DNA of 64,000 bases, taken from positions 434,001-498,000 of the forward strand of contig CALSAQ010000001.1 of NCBI GenBank assembly GCA_943372995.1, written 5' to 3'. Under the pieces are notes generated by a model that worked only from the letters and a program-made list of their open reading frames with translations, was not told the DNA's origin and did not search any database. A program made the translations under genes and the position numbers. The DNA is from CAJBVG01 sp943372995 (GTDB taxonomy: Bacteria; Bacteroidota; Bacteroidia; Sphingobacteriales; Sphingobacteriaceae). This document shows, piece after piece, positions 24,724-34,404 of this stretch. Each line of letters starts with the position of its first letter. Positions within the stretch are counted from its first letter, which is position 1.

Positions 24724-25410
24724 TTAAACTTCAAACTTGTAGCCCACCCCTTTAACGGTGCTTACATAATCGTCGCCTAATTTCTCTCTAAGCTTGCGAA
24801 TATGTACATCTATCGTTCGGTTAGTCACTACAACAGAATCTTCCCAAATATTATTCAAGATTACTTCACGTGTAAATACTTTACCAGGTTTAGAGGCAAG
24901 TAAATATAAGAGTTCGAATTCTTTTTTTGCTAATACTACTTTTTGTCCGCGTTGATACACCAAATAAGCTTCCCTGTCTATCACTAAATCGCCAATTTCA
25001 ACCTTATTCTCTACATCTGTTTCTACCATCGAATTTCTTCTCAAAATAGCATTAATGCGTGAAATGAGGGCTCTTGGTTTTATTGGTTTAGCGATATAAT
25101 CATCGGCACCAACATTAAAGCCCGATATTTCTGAGTATTCTTCACTTCTTGCCGTTAAAAACACCATAAAAGTGGTTTTGAATTCTGGCATCGCTCTTAA
25201 TTGGCGGCAGGTTTCAATACCATCCAATTTAGGCATCATAATATCTAAAATGATTAAATCGGGTTGGTGTTTTTTAGCAGATTGTATTGCTTCTAGGCCA
25301 TTTGAAGCGGTATAAACTTGGTAACCTTCCTTCTTTAAATTGTATTCTATTAACTCCAGAATATCTGGTTCATCATCTACAATTAGGATTTTTTGTTTGT
25401 TATTGCTCAT
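24724..25410 (-). CDS. OmpR/PhoB-family response regulator
   Basis: 228 residues. Receiver domain (5-122) with acidic pair DDE at 12-14, phosphoacceptor D56 (LDIMMPKLDG) and K107; winged-helix DNA-binding domain (about 130-228) with the RVILNNIWEDSVVVTNRTIDVHI region for recognition and the GVGYKFEV tail. It is co-transcribed with the kinase. A TATTTTCG element at complement 25427-25434 is a likely -7 box. Confidence 0.94.
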   Translation of the reverse strand: MSNNKQKILIVDDEPDILELIEYNLKKEGYQVYTASNGLEAIQSAKKHQPDLIILDIMMPKLDGIETCRQLRAMPEFKTTFMVFLTARSEEYSEISGFNVGADDYIAKPIKPRALISRINAILRRNSMVETDVENKVEIGDLVIDREAYLVYQRGQKVVLAKKEFELLYLLASKPGKVFTREVILNNIWEDSVVVTNRTIDVHIRKLREKLGDDYVSTVKGVGYKFEV

Positions 25411-25512
25411 GTCAATTATTTGTATCGAAAATACTTCGACAATAAGACCAGTGAGTTAAAGATATGTTAAATAATTGTTAAATATTGCAATTATTTTAAA
25501 ACAGCAACAATA

Positions 25513-26607
25513 CTAGTTGAACAATTTTTTAACGAAAGCATTAAGCTCCTCACCTCTCAAGTTTTTCGCAATAATTTTCCCTTCCTTATCCAATAAAAAG
25601 GTAGCTGGTATCGATTCCACTTTATATTTAGCAGCTGCTTCTGAGCTCCAAAACTTCAAATCTGAGACATGGACCCAAGTCAGCTTATCTTCCATAATTG
25701 CTTTTGTCCAATCTTCTTTATTTTTGTCTAAAGACACACCATACACCTCAAAACCTTTGTTTTTGTACTCATTATACAATTTCACATTGTTCGGATTCTC
25801 ACTTCTACATGGTCCACACCACGATGCCCAAAAATCGATTAACACTACTTTACCTCTTAATGAACTCAAGGCTATTTCTTTCCCATTAGGGTCGTTTAAT
25901 TTAATTTCTGGTGCGGTACTACCAATTGCTATATTGGCATATTCAGCAAGCTTATTTGCATACTGTTGAGAATATTCGGTGCTAGGTATTTTAGCACTAT
26001 GTTCATCAACTACCTTTTTAATATAATCGTAATTATCATCAATGTTCAAATACGATAGAGCATAGAAATCGATTAGGAAATCGTTCGACTTATCGATATA
26101 TGATTTAATGTCGCTTACCTGCTTATCCATGGTTTTTTGATACTCTTGCTCAATTACCGCAACTTTAGCCTCTGCCTGTGGGTCATTTTGTAATGCTGCA
26201 TATTGATTTTGTAAGCCCTCTACAATTTTATAGGTATTATATAAGATTGCATTTACTTCTTGAATTTTCATCGATAAGTCTGAACCCTTAACTTCATATT
26301 TATCCATACTGTTCTTCGCATCAACATCAACTTCAATTTTTGATGTATTGTCGACAATTAAATCAATAGCTCTGATGTTCGAAAAATTTAATCGGTAAAC
26401 TCCTGGTACTTCAGCAGTGCCCACAAATTTGAATTTCCCATTCTCTCCTATTACAAAGGAATCTATTAATGTTGATTGACCTGTGATTTTTTCTAAATAC
26501 ACCGTCTTTGCTTCAGTATTTACTATGGTTCCTTCAATAACAAAACCATTGTTTGTATTACACGCCGCTAGTACTACTGCAGCTAATATTAATGTTAGTT
26601 TTTTCAT
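25513..26607 (-). CDS. TlpA-type thiol-disulfide lipoprotein with DUF4369 domain
   Basis: 364 residues from ATG 26607. Lipobox LAAC places the lipidated cysteine at residue 15. An N-terminal DUF4369 beta domain (about 20-120) and a helical linker precede a TlpA/AhpC-TSA thioredoxin domain (about 225-364) with the active site WCGPC. It probably reduces or exchanges disulfides on the periplasmic side. An ATG at 26628 would add 7 residues before the signal peptide; AGGAA 5 nt before 26607 looks like a rare usable ribosome site. A heptamer array separates it from gatB. Confidence 0.9.
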   Translation of the reverse strand: MKKLTLILAAVVLAACNTNNGFVIEGTIVNTEAKTVYLEKITGQSTLIDSFVIGENGKFKFVGTAEVPGVYRLNFSNIRAIDLIVDNTSKIEVDVDAKNSMDKYEVKGSDLSMKIQEVNAILYNTYKIVEGLQNQYAALQNDPQAEAKVAVIEQEYQKTMDKQVSDIKSYIDKSNDFLIDFYALSYLNIDDNYDYIKKVVDEHSAKIPSTEYSQQYANKLAEYANIAIGSTAPEIKLNDPNGKEIALSSLRGKVVLIDFWASWCGPCRSENPNNVKLYNEYKNKGFEVYGVSLDKNKEDWTKAIMEDKLTWVHVSDLKFWSSEAAAKYKVESIPATFLLDKEGKIIAKNLRGEELNAFVKKLFN

Positions 26608-26620
26608 GTTCCTTTTTTTA

Positions 26621-26676
26621 CTATTCACCAGTCACTAGTCACTAGTCACCATTCACTAGTCACCCATCACTATTTA
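26621..26676. repeat. heptamer array CTAGTCA at the gatB stop codon
   Basis: CTATTCA (26621), CCAGTCA (26628), CTAGTCA (26635, 26642), CCATTCA (26649), CTAGTCA (26656), CCCATCA (26663), CTATTTA (26670). The CTA of the last unit is the TAG stop codon of gatB. Confidence 0.85.
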
Positions 26677-28124
26677 TCCAACTCTTGCATCAGCAATTTA
26701 TTCGCTTCTTTAGGGTCTAATTTACCTTTAGCTAACTTCATTACTTCTCCCATAAACAAACCTACTAATCCTTTCTTACCAGCTTTATATTCCGCTACTT
26801 TATCAGGATACATAGCTAATGCTTGATGAATAAAACCAATTACATCGTCGTTAGAAGTACTAATAATTAAATTTAACTCTGTGGCCAAGTCCAACGCCGA
26901 TTTAGTATTATCTTTCAATAACGCAGGGAAGAGTTGTTGGTTTGCCGTTGTATTATTTATTTTACCAGTATCTACTAGCTCTATTAAAGAGGCAATTTGT
27001 ATTGGTTTTAAAGGGAACTGAGTAATTTCTATCGCTTGTTCGTTTAGATAAGACTTTATCGCCCCCATCATCCAATTCGCTGCTGCTTTATAATTAGTAT
27101 TGTGTTTTGTTATTTCTATATAATACAGAGCTAACTCTTTTTGCTCTAATAACACCTGAGCATCGTATTCTGATAGTTTGTATTCTGTAGTAAACTGTTT
27201 GAATAATTGATCTGGCAATGCGGGCATACCCAAATGAACCTCATCAATATATTTATTGGTCAATACTACTGGAGGTAAATCGGGTTCAGGGAAATAACGA
27301 TAATCGTTTGCCATTTCTTTCGAACGAAGTACCGATGTAGTTCCAGATACCGCATCAAAATTTAATGTATTTTGGTCTATATGTCCACCTGCTTCAATCA
27401 CATCAATTTGTCTTTTTACCTCAAACTCTATAGCTCTTTGTACGTTACGAATCGAATTTAAGTTCTTCACCTCACAACGATTTCCAAAAGCGGTTTCTCC
27501 TTTCTTACGTACAGATATGTTTGCATCGCAACGCATGCTACCTTCTTCCATGTTACCATCACATATTTCTAAGTAACGAACTAGTTTTCTAATTTCGGTA
27601 AGGTATGCACCTGCTTCTTCTGCAGATCTGATATCGGGTTCCGACACAATTTCAATTAATGGTACCCCTGCACGATTTAAGTCGATAAGCGAATCATAAA
27701 TATCTTGATCGTGTATACTTTTACCAGCATCCTCTTCCATGTGAATGCGAGTAATACCAACTCTCTTTATCGAACCATCTTTTAGCTTTACATCTAAATA
27801 ACCTTTAAAACAAATAGGTGTGGTATCTTGTGTGATTTGATAACCTTTAGGTAAATCGGCATAAAAATAATTCTTACGTGCGTATTCATTTTCTAAACGA
27901 ATAGAGCAATGTGTAGCCAATCCCATTTTTACCGCATAATTTACCACAACTTCGTTTACACGAGGCAATGTACCAGGATGGCCCAAAGTAATTACACTGA
28001 TGTTGGTATTGGGATCGTCGCCAAAACCAGCTGAATCTGATGCATAAGCTTTACTCTTTGTAGAAAGCTGTGCATGTATCTCTAAGCCAATAACGGCTTC
28101 ATATTTATCGTAAACTGTCGACAT
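26670..28124 (-). CDS. gatB: Asp-tRNA(Asn)/Glu-tRNA(Gln) amidotransferase subunit B
   Basis: 484 residues, standard. GatB binds the mischarged tRNA and, within GatCAB, converts Glu-tRNA(Gln) or Asp-tRNA(Asn) to the correct aminoacyl-tRNA. Signatures: VIGLEIHAQLST at 11-22, DLNRAGVPLIEIVSEPD, GSMRCDANISVR and EVKNLNS; the helical plus YqeY-like tail occupies about 300-484. gatC lies at 60315; gatA is outside the window. It has its own -7 box. Confidence 0.97.
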   Translation of the reverse strand: MSTVYDKYEAVIGLEIHAQLSTKSKAYASDSAGFGDDPNTNISVITLGHPGTLPRVNEVVVNYAVKMGLATHCSIRLENEYARKNYFYADLPKGYQITQDTTPICFKGYLDVKLKDGSIKRVGITRIHMEEDAGKSIHDQDIYDSLIDLNRAGVPLIEIVSEPDIRSAEEAGAYLTEIRKLVRYLEICDGNMEEGSMRCDANISVRKKGETAFGNRCEVKNLNSIRNVQRAIEFEVKRQIDVIEAGGHIDQNTLNFDAVSGTTSVLRSKEMANDYRYFPEPDLPPVVLTNKYIDEVHLGMPALPDQLFKQFTTEYKLSEYDAQVLLEQKELALYYIEITKHNTNYKAAANWMMGAIKSYLNEQAIEITQFPLKPIQIASLIELVDTGKINNTTANQQLFPALLKDNTKSALDLATELNLIISTSNDDVIGFIHQALAMYPDKVAEYKAGKKGLVGLFMGEVMKLAKGKLDPKEANKLLMQELDK

Positions 28125-28129
28125 AGTTA

Positions 28130-28137
28130 CAAATGTA
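28130..28137 (-). promoter_or_regulatory. TAnnTTTG -7 box of gatB
   Basis: Complement TACATTTG, perfect match, 5 nt before ATG 28124. Confidence 0.6.
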
Positions 28138-28149
28138 TTAATTTGAAGG

Positions 28150-29430
28150 CTAATTCCTTACCCATTCTGCTATTTCCGAAGATATAATCCTCGATTGTGC
28201 TCTCCACTCTTTTCTTTTCTTATTGCCCGCTATCTCATAGCGTAGTGCTTTTATTAATCGCGTTGCTCTTTTGGTGTAGTAATAACTCACTATTCCGCTG
28301 ATGATTAACAAGGTTACTACAATAAATACCGACAACAGGTTAACGAATATGCTGAGAATAATAATATAAAACAGGTATGCAAAAACGAATAAAAAGGTCG
28401 ACATCGCAAAATGTGTCCCATTTATAAAGCACACATCTTTAAACAATTTATTACAAATCCTTTTTGGAATATAGTATGGCAAGAAATTAAACATCATTCC
28501 CAAAACAAATAATGGAAATAATGCTAAAATATCTATAACATATAATATCAAGTTTGTCCATCTTTTTAACCTTGGCCTTACCTGTAGTTCTTCAATAGTA
28601 TTTCTGCTTATGCCTTGTTTCTTTAAGTATTTCTTGAAATCTTTGATGGCATGTATTAGTGCATCTTTTAACTCACGATCTGAATGGTTGATAAGTTTTG
28701 CTATTCTCTTCCATTCTGATATGTTGTCAATATTTTCTTTCCGAGCCACTAATTCTTCAAAGAGGTACTCATCTTTCTTCTCTTCAATCACTGGCAGTAC
28801 CGATCTTAAATCAGTTTCTATATCGTTAATAATATCGTTATACGTTTTATTATTATTTTGTTGATACGAGTCGAAATAAGGTTTTAATGAAAACGGTGAT
28901 GAGGCTTCTAAGAATATTCTCCCACCTGCTGAAGTAATACGTTCTTGTGTTATTCCAACAGTAGCAATCTCTACTCCTAGCTTAAATCCACTACGTTCTT
29001 CAGCCATCATTGCTATCTTGGCAGCTCCTTTGTGTAGTTTCCTTAATTTACGTTCTGCTTCACAATTCGCTTCAGGAAAAATAATTATTGCTCCATTGTT
29101 TTTTAAGATATCATAACAACGATCAAAGGTTTCTGAATTTTTCTCTAGGTTATTAAATCCATCTCTAATTCTATAAATCGGTATTAGATTAATTTTTGCT
29201 AGAAGATTTGCTACCCATTTCTTCTTAAAAACATCAGCACGCACTAAAACATGGAATTTTCTCTTAGAAAAAATCATGATCAATATCCCATCTAAATGTG
29301 CAGAAGCATGATTAGCACATACTAATAAAGGTTTATTAGTATTTAGCTTCTCTAGATTTATTAAATGATGTTTAGAAAAGAAAAACTCCGCACCAATTCT
29401 CAGCAATAATTTACCTATGAAATATAGCAT
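28150..29430 (-). CDS. PlsC-like phospholipid acyltransferase with membrane C-terminus
   Basis: 426 residues. The N-terminal acyltransferase domain (about 1-215) has the NHASAHLD form of the HX4D motif near 40-47 and FPEANCEAE as the third block. Two hydrophobic stretches near 298-320 and 340-385 anchor the C-terminal half. It likely acylates a lysophospholipid or glycerol-phosphate derivative in the inner membrane. A second, shorter PlsC homologue is at 60595. It starts 2 nt after the alaS stop, so both share the alaS transcript. Confidence 0.85.
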   Translation of the reverse strand: MLYFIGKLLLRIGAEFFFSKHHLINLEKLNTNKPLLVCANHASAHLDGILIMIFSKRKFHVLVRADVFKKKWVANLLAKINLIPIYRIRDGFNNLEKNSETFDRCYDILKNNGAIIIFPEANCEAERKLRKLHKGAAKIAMMAEERSGFKLGVEIATVGITQERITSAGGRIFLEASSPFSLKPYFDSYQQNNNKTYNDIINDIETDLRSVLPVIEEKKDEYLFEELVARKENIDNISEWKRIAKLINHSDRELKDALIHAIKDFKKYLKKQGISRNTIEELQVRPRLKRWTNLILYVIDILALFPLFVLGMMFNFLPYYIPKRICNKLFKDVCFINGTHFAMSTFLFVFAYLFYIIILSIFVNLLSVFIVVTLLIISGIVSYYYTKRATRLIKALRYEIAGNKKRKEWRAQSRIISSEIAEWVRN

Positions 29431-29432
29431 CC

Positions 29433-32048
29433 CTAAATATATAGTTTAGATTTTTCCAAAGCACTATTAATCCCATCTATATTCTTACCACCAGCAGTAG
29501 CAAAGAATGCTTGACCACCACCACCGCCTTGGATTTCTTTACCCAAATCGCGTATAATGTTTGCAGCATTTAATTTCTTTTCTTCTACTAATGCTTCAGA
29601 AATGTATAAGGCTAGATGTGGTTTTTGATCTACTTCAGCAGCTAAACACAAAAAAGCTTTTGGGAATTCTTGTTTTAGTTCGAACAGTAAGTTCTTAATC
29701 ACATCTACATTTGATAGTTCAACCCTTTCCGCTAAAAACTGTATTCCATTTATCTCCTGTACTTTCGCACGAAGTTCATGCTTCAGGGCATTTGCTTTTT
29801 CTTGCAAGAACTTCTCTATCATTTTTTTTGATTTTGATTGTTCTTCCAACAACTGCTCTACAGTTTTCTGAATATCTACAGGGTTTTTCAATAATGCTTT
29901 AAGCTGAGAAAGCTGTTCAGCTTGGTCGTTCAAGAATTTCAATGCTTTACTTGATGTAATTGCTTCGATCCTTCTGACCCCCGCTGATACTGCCGATTCT
30001 GAACTGATTTTAAACAAGCCTATTTCAGAAGTATTTTTAACATGCGTACCTCCACACAACTCTTTCGAGAATTGATCATCAAAAGTAATCACCCTAACAA
30101 AATCGCCATACTTCTCACCAAACAAAGCTGTAACTCCCGAATCAATCGCTTCTTTATATGGTACATTTCTTTGTTCCTTTAAAGCAATCTGAGCGGCAAT
30201 TTTTTGGTTTACGATTTCTTCCACTTTTAGAATCTCTTCATCACTCATTTTTGCAAAATGAGAAAAATCGAATCTTAAATGTTCTTCATTAACCAATGAT
30301 CCTTTTTGATTCACGTGAGAGCCCAACACTTCTTTTAATGCAGCATGCATTAAATGGGTTGCTGAATGGTTCTTTGTGGTATCTGCTCTTTTAACGGCAT
30401 GTACACTTGCAATAAATTTAGCATTTAAGTTTGCTGGTAATTTTTCGCAAATGTGTATGGTCTGATTGTTTTCTTTCTTAGTGTCGATGATAAACACCTT
30501 ATCATTTACATCTGAAGTCGAGGTTAATGTTCCTTTATCTCCTACTTGTCCACCACTCTCGGCATAAAAAGGTGTTACATTTAATACCAGTTGATATAGT
30601 GTTTTACCTTTTGCCGTAACTTTTCTATACTTTAAAATTTCCGCTTCGGCTTCTAAATTATCATAGCCTACAAAATTTACTTCTTCCGAATTCTGTAACA
30701 CTACCCAATCATCGGTATCTACTAAAGTTGCTGCTCTTGAACGATTCTTCTGCTCTTCAAGTGCTTTATTAAAACCATCTATATCTACCTTCCAGCCTTT
30801 CTCCGAAGCCATAAGCTGTGTAAGGTCTATTGGGAATCCATAAGTATCGAATAGTTCGAAAGCAAAGCTACCTTCAATCGTATTATTGTTCACTTGGTAT
30901 TTTTCGAATCGTTGTATACCGGATGCTAATGTTCTTAAGAATGAAGCTTCTTCTTCCATAATCACCTTCTTCACAAAATCTTTTTGAGTAACAATCTCCT
31001 GGAACACTCCATCGAACTGCTCAGCAAGAATATCTACTAATCTGTATAAAAATGGTTCTTTAAGATTTAAGAAAGTATATGCATAACGAACTGCACGACG
31101 CAAGATTCTTCTAATTACATAACCTGCTTTCACGTTAGAAGGTAATTGTCCGTCGGCAATACAAAAAGCAATGGCTCTGATATGATCAGACATTACACGC
31201 ATGGCAATATCTGTTTTCTCATTTTGCCCATACGGTATACCTGCTTCTTTAGCAATAAATTGTATTAAGGGTTGAAAGATGTCGGTATCATAATTCGATT
31301 GTTTCTTTTGAATTACACGAACTAAACGCTCAAATCCCATACCCGTATCCACATGCTTAGCGGGTAAAGGTTGTAGTGAACCGTCTTTCATACGATTATA
31401 TTGCATGAACACGTTGTTCCAAATTTCAATTACTTGAGGATGATCTTTATTTACCAAGGTAGCACCATCAACAAGCTTACGTTCCTCATCTGTTCTACAA
31501 TCCATGTGTATTTCCGAACAAGGGCCACAAGGTCCGGTATCACCCATTTCCCAGAAGTTGTCTTTCTTGTTACCCATCAAAATTCTACTCTCTGGGATCA
31601 ACGACTTCCATACATTATGGGCAATGGTCGACGCAGGAATACCTTCCTTTTCATCACCTTCAAATACCGTTACATACAGTCTATCTTTATCTAGTTTGTA
31701 CACTTCGGTTAATAATTCCCAACTCCAAGTGAGTGCTTCTAGTTTGAAATAGTCGCCAAACGACCAATTACCAAGCATCTCAAACATGGTATGGTGGTAG
31801 GTATCTATACCCACTTCCTCTAAATCGTTGTGTTTCCCCGAAACGCGTAAACATTTTTGAGTATCTGCTACTCTAGGAAATTTAATAGGGCTATTCCCCA
31901 AGAAAATATCCTTGAAAGGGGCCATACCCGAATTGATAAACATCAGCGTAGGGTCGTTTTGTACAACCATGGGTGCTGATGGAACTATTTTATGTTGTTT
32001 TGACTCGAAAAAATCTAAAAATGCCTGACGTATTTCTCTTGAATTCAT
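29433..32048 (-). CDS. alaS: alanyl-tRNA synthetase
   Basis: 871 residues from ATG 32048. Class II catalytic domain (1-240; MFINSGMAPFKD, GNWSFGDYFK), tRNA-recognition domain, editing domain with zinc ligands NHSATHLMHAAL and CGGTHV, and C-terminal DHHA1 domain ending in the GGGGG stretch. It charges tRNA-Ala with alanine and edits misacylated serine or glycine. An in-frame TTG at 32057 lies in the -7 box, so the ATG is preferred. Upstream gene of the acyltransferase at 28150. Confidence 0.97.
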   Translation of the reverse strand: MNSREIRQAFLDFFESKQHKIVPSAPMVVQNDPTLMFINSGMAPFKDIFLGNSPIKFPRVADTQKCLRVSGKHNDLEEVGIDTYHHTMFEMLGNWSFGDYFKLEALTWSWELLTEVYKLDKDRLYVTVFEGDEKEGIPASTIAHNVWKSLIPESRILMGNKKDNFWEMGDTGPCGPCSEIHMDCRTDEERKLVDGATLVNKDHPQVIEIWNNVFMQYNRMKDGSLQPLPAKHVDTGMGFERLVRVIQKKQSNYDTDIFQPLIQFIAKEAGIPYGQNEKTDIAMRVMSDHIRAIAFCIADGQLPSNVKAGYVIRRILRRAVRYAYTFLNLKEPFLYRLVDILAEQFDGVFQEIVTQKDFVKKVIMEEEASFLRTLASGIQRFEKYQVNNNTIEGSFAFELFDTYGFPIDLTQLMASEKGWKVDIDGFNKALEEQKNRSRAATLVDTDDWVVLQNSEEVNFVGYDNLEAEAEILKYRKVTAKGKTLYQLVLNVTPFYAESGGQVGDKGTLTSTSDVNDKVFIIDTKKENNQTIHICEKLPANLNAKFIASVHAVKRADTTKNHSATHLMHAALKEVLGSHVNQKGSLVNEEHLRFDFSHFAKMSDEEILKVEEIVNQKIAAQIALKEQRNVPYKEAIDSGVTALFGEKYGDFVRVITFDDQFSKELCGGTHVKNTSEIGLFKISSESAVSAGVRRIEAITSSKALKFLNDQAEQLSQLKALLKNPVDIQKTVEQLLEEQSKSKKMIEKFLQEKANALKHELRAKVQEINGIQFLAERVELSNVDVIKNLLFELKQEFPKAFLCLAAEVDQKPHLALYISEALVEEKKLNAANIIRDLGKEIQGGGGGQAFFATAGGKNIDGINSALEKSKLYI

Positions 32049-32054
32049 AAGTGG

Positions 32055-32062
32055 CAAAAATA
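32055..32062 (-). promoter_or_regulatory. TAnnTTTG -7 box of alaS
   Basis: Complement TATTTTTG, perfect match, 6 nt before ATG 32048. Confidence 0.6.
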
Positions 32063-32168
32063 ATCTTTTGAAACGTAAAATTTAAATGGAAAAGGGCTTT
32101 TAGGCTGCTTATTCTTCAACATTTACAACTCATATATCCCCTTCATTTACAAGTGTTTCCGATAGACA

Positions 32169-32199
32169 TTGCCATACATGTTCATTTTTTGTACATTTG
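32169..32199 (+). promoter_or_regulatory. promoter of the M23 peptidase gene
   Basis: TTG at 32169-32171, a 20-nt spacer and TACATTTG at 32192-32199. ATG 32204 follows after 4 nt. Confidence 0.65.
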
Positions 32200-32203
32200 C
32201 GGG

Positions 32204-33178
32204 ATGGCAAAAAAGGTAAAATACTTCTATAATACGAATACGCTCAAGTACGAAAAGGTGGAATTAAGCATCGGAAAGCGTATCCTTAGGATTATTGGAT
32301 ACTTGGCTTCTGTAGCTGTATTTGCCACTATTGTAATGATTCTTGCCTACACCTATATCGACTCACCTAAAGAGAAAAGACTAAAGCGTGAGATAGAGAA
32401 TTTAAGTTTACAATACGAGATGATTCAAGATCGTATGAAAATTATGGAAGTGGTGCTAGAAGATTTAGAAGACCGCGACGATAATATTTACCGAGTTATT
32501 TTTGAAGCTGAGCCTATTTCTGATGATGTTCGTAAAGCGGGTTACGGTGGTATTAATAAATACAAAGCGCTCGAAGGATACGATTATTCGGAAATTATGA
32601 TTGATGCAACGAAGAAGTTAGATCAAGTTGCAAAACAGATGTATGTACAATCGAAATCTTACGATGAATTATTAAAAGAGGTAAAGAATAAGAACAAATT
32701 ATTGGCATCTATCCCTGCGATACAACCGATTTCGAACAGAAGCCTCAAAGCTTTTGCTTCTGGCTTTGGTTACCGTATTCACCCAGTATATAAAACCTCT
32801 AAGATGCATACAGGCATGGACTTTACCGCAAAAATTGGAACCCCAATTTACGCTACTGGTGATGGTTATGTTAGTGTTGCCGATGGTAGTGGTAGAGGTT
32901 ATGGAAATCATGTTGTACTTAATCACGGATATGGCTATCAAACCCTTTATGGTCACATGAGTAGAATTAAAGTTCGTAGAGGTCAATCGGTAAAACGAGG
33001 TGAAGTAATCGGATATGTAGGAAATACAGGAACTTCCACTGCTCCACACTTACACTATGAAGTGCGTAAAGGTGGTCGACCAATAAACCCTGTAAACTTT
33101 TACTACAACGACCTTACTCCTGTTGAATATGAGAAGATGTTGAAAATATCTGCAACATCGAACCAATCATTCGACTAA
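32204..33178 (+). CDS. M23 (LytM-type) peptidoglycan endopeptidase
   Basis: 324 residues. One membrane helix (about 32-56), a coiled coil (about 64-100, LKREIENLSLQYEMIQDRM region) and a C-terminal M23 domain (about 185-310). Zinc ligands are H and D of HTGMDF (near 207-211) and the second His of HLHYE (near 289-293). It cleaves cross-links in the periplasm or, if the domain has a partner, activates amidases. An upstream ATG at 32153 precedes the promoter and is rejected. A MerR gene follows after 29 nt with its own -7 box. Confidence 0.93.
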   Translation: MAKKVKYFYNTNTLKYEKVELSIGKRILRIIGYLASVAVFATIVMILAYTYIDSPKEKRLKREIENLSLQYEMIQDRMKIMEVVLEDLEDRDDNIYRVIFEAEPISDDVRKAGYGGINKYKALEGYDYSEIMIDATKKLDQVAKQMYVQSKSYDELLKEVKNKNKLLASIPAIQPISNRSLKAFASGFGYRIHPVYKTSKMHTGMDFTAKIGTPIYATGDGYVSVADGSGRGYGNHVVLNHGYGYQTLYGHMSRIKVRRGQSVKRGEVIGYVGNTGTSTAPHLHYEVRKGGRPINPVNFYYNDLTPVEYEKMLKISATSNQSFD

Positions 33179-33196
33179 TTTTTACTTCTTAATTCG

Positions 33197-33204
33197 TATT
33201 TTTG
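33197..33204 (+). promoter_or_regulatory. TAnnTTTG -7 box of the MerR gene
   Basis: TATTTTTG, perfect match, 3 nt before ATG 33208. A TTG at 33202 lies within it. Confidence 0.55.
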
Positions 33205-33207
33205 AAT

Positions 33208-33543
33208 ATGCCTTACAAAGAACAGGAAACTCAAAAGAGATATTATAGTATTGGTGAAGTATCGAAATTATTCGATGTGAACCCTTCGTTAATACGTTTT
33301 TGGGAAAGTGAATTTGATGTTCTTCAACCTAAAAAAAATAGAAAAGGAAACCGTTTATTTACTCAGGAAGATATCGAAAACATTAAGATTATCTATCACT
33401 TGGTAAAAGAAAAAGGCTTTACACTAAGCGGTGCAAAAGAGGAGATGAAGAAAAACCCTGATGATTTAAAAGACCAACAAAAAGTGGTACATGCATTAGA
33501 GAAACTCAAAACCTTTTTACTCGACATCAAAGACTCCCTCTAA
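33208..33543 (+). CDS. MerR-family transcriptional regulator
   Basis: 111 residues. N-terminal winged helix of the MerR type (about 10-80: YYSIGEVSKLFDVNPSLIRFWESEFDVLQPKKNRKGNRLFTQ, here only cited for its SIGEV and RFWE elements), then a short helical tail without cysteine cluster or large effector domain. Such short Bacteroidota MerR proteins typically lie next to M23 peptidase genes, so a cell-wall role is possible but unproven. The effector is unknown. Confidence 0.9.
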   Translation: MPYKEQETQKRYYSIGEVSKLFDVNPSLIRFWESEFDVLQPKKNRKGNRLFTQEDIENIKIIYHLVKEKGFTLSGAKEEMKKNPDDLKDQQKVVHALEKLKTFLLDIKDSL

Positions 33544-33618
33544 AAAACTGCATAAATAAACCTGCATTCTTAGGGTTATAATTCTCATTTACATTTTCGA
33601 CCTTTATCTCGTTGAGAG

Positions 33619-34404
33619 ATGAGACTGGGGTTGATTATATGGTTATTCGTTACTTCTGCTTACGCACAGAGTGTGTACGATGTGTATAGCATGCAGACTG
33701 CTTCGGCTGATCTGTGTAGAAGTCAGGGGCGATTTATGTTCTCCAATCCTGCGACTATTGCCGATCTAAAAGTAGCATCTGTGTCTATATCGGAAGTGAT
33801 TCCATATTCAATCCCAAATCTCAAAATCAACCTTATCTCCACTGCGTTTATCATTAAAGAAAAAGGGTTTTCTATTGATTATTCTTATTCTGGATTTAGT
33901 GATTATACAAACCAACTTTTAAGTATCTGTACAGGAATAAAACTGAATCCTAAAAATTCTTTCGGTATAAAAATCATCACACAACAACAACATGTTTTCA
34001 ATGCGAACCATCAATATAATATAAATGCTGAAATAGGAATGATAGAGCATTTCAACCGTAAAACATCATCGGCAATTCAATTAAAACTAAACTCATTTAA
34101 AAGTGATAATCAAAAAGACAGAAGTTCAATAAAGTTAGGATTAAACCATCGTCCAGTACCATCTCTAATGTGCATGGTAAATGTCGAATTAAATGATAGT
34201 GGTGAATTCTTCGCAAGGTCGAGTTTAGAATATAACATCGATAGCATACTCGATATTAGAATGGGTTGGACGAGTAATGAATCAAATTTCTGTGGCGGTT
34301 TAAGTTATCAAATAAAGAAAGTGGGAATAGATTGTGGAATGGCTTTTCACAAAAATCTTGGATTTAGTTATGCAGCGGGATTGTGTTATTCGTTTAATAA
34401 ATAA
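33619..34404 (+). CDS. outer-membrane barrel-like protein, first gene of the comEC operon
   Basis: 261 residues. Signal peptide 1-16 (ending SAYAQ), then alternating hydrophobic/polar strands throughout and an aromatic C-terminal end (GLCYSFNK), as in outer-membrane barrels. The motif FMFSNPATIADL near residues 36-47 recalls the NPA motif of PorV/FadL-like proteins, a weak similarity. I assign no function. The next gene begins inside its 3' end, and comEC overlaps that gene, so the three should be made together. Confidence 0.75.
   Translation: MRLGLIIWLFVTSAYAQSVYDVYSMQTASADLCRSQGRFMFSNPATIADLKVASVSISEVIPYSIPNLKINLISTAFIIKEKGFSIDYSYSGFSDYTNQLLSICTGIKLNPKNSFGIKIITQQQHVFNANHQYNINAEIGMIEHFNRKTSSAIQLKLNSFKSDNQKDRSSIKLGLNHRPVPSLMCMVNVELNDSGEFFARSSLEYNIDSILDIRMGWTSNESNFCGGLSYQIKKVGIDCGMAFHKNLGFSYAAGLCYSFNK

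Noticed and set aside
32153..32203. Upstream ATG of the M23 peptidase gene
   Set aside because: Precedes the promoter boxes at 32169-32199; the extension is not similar to a signal or anchor.
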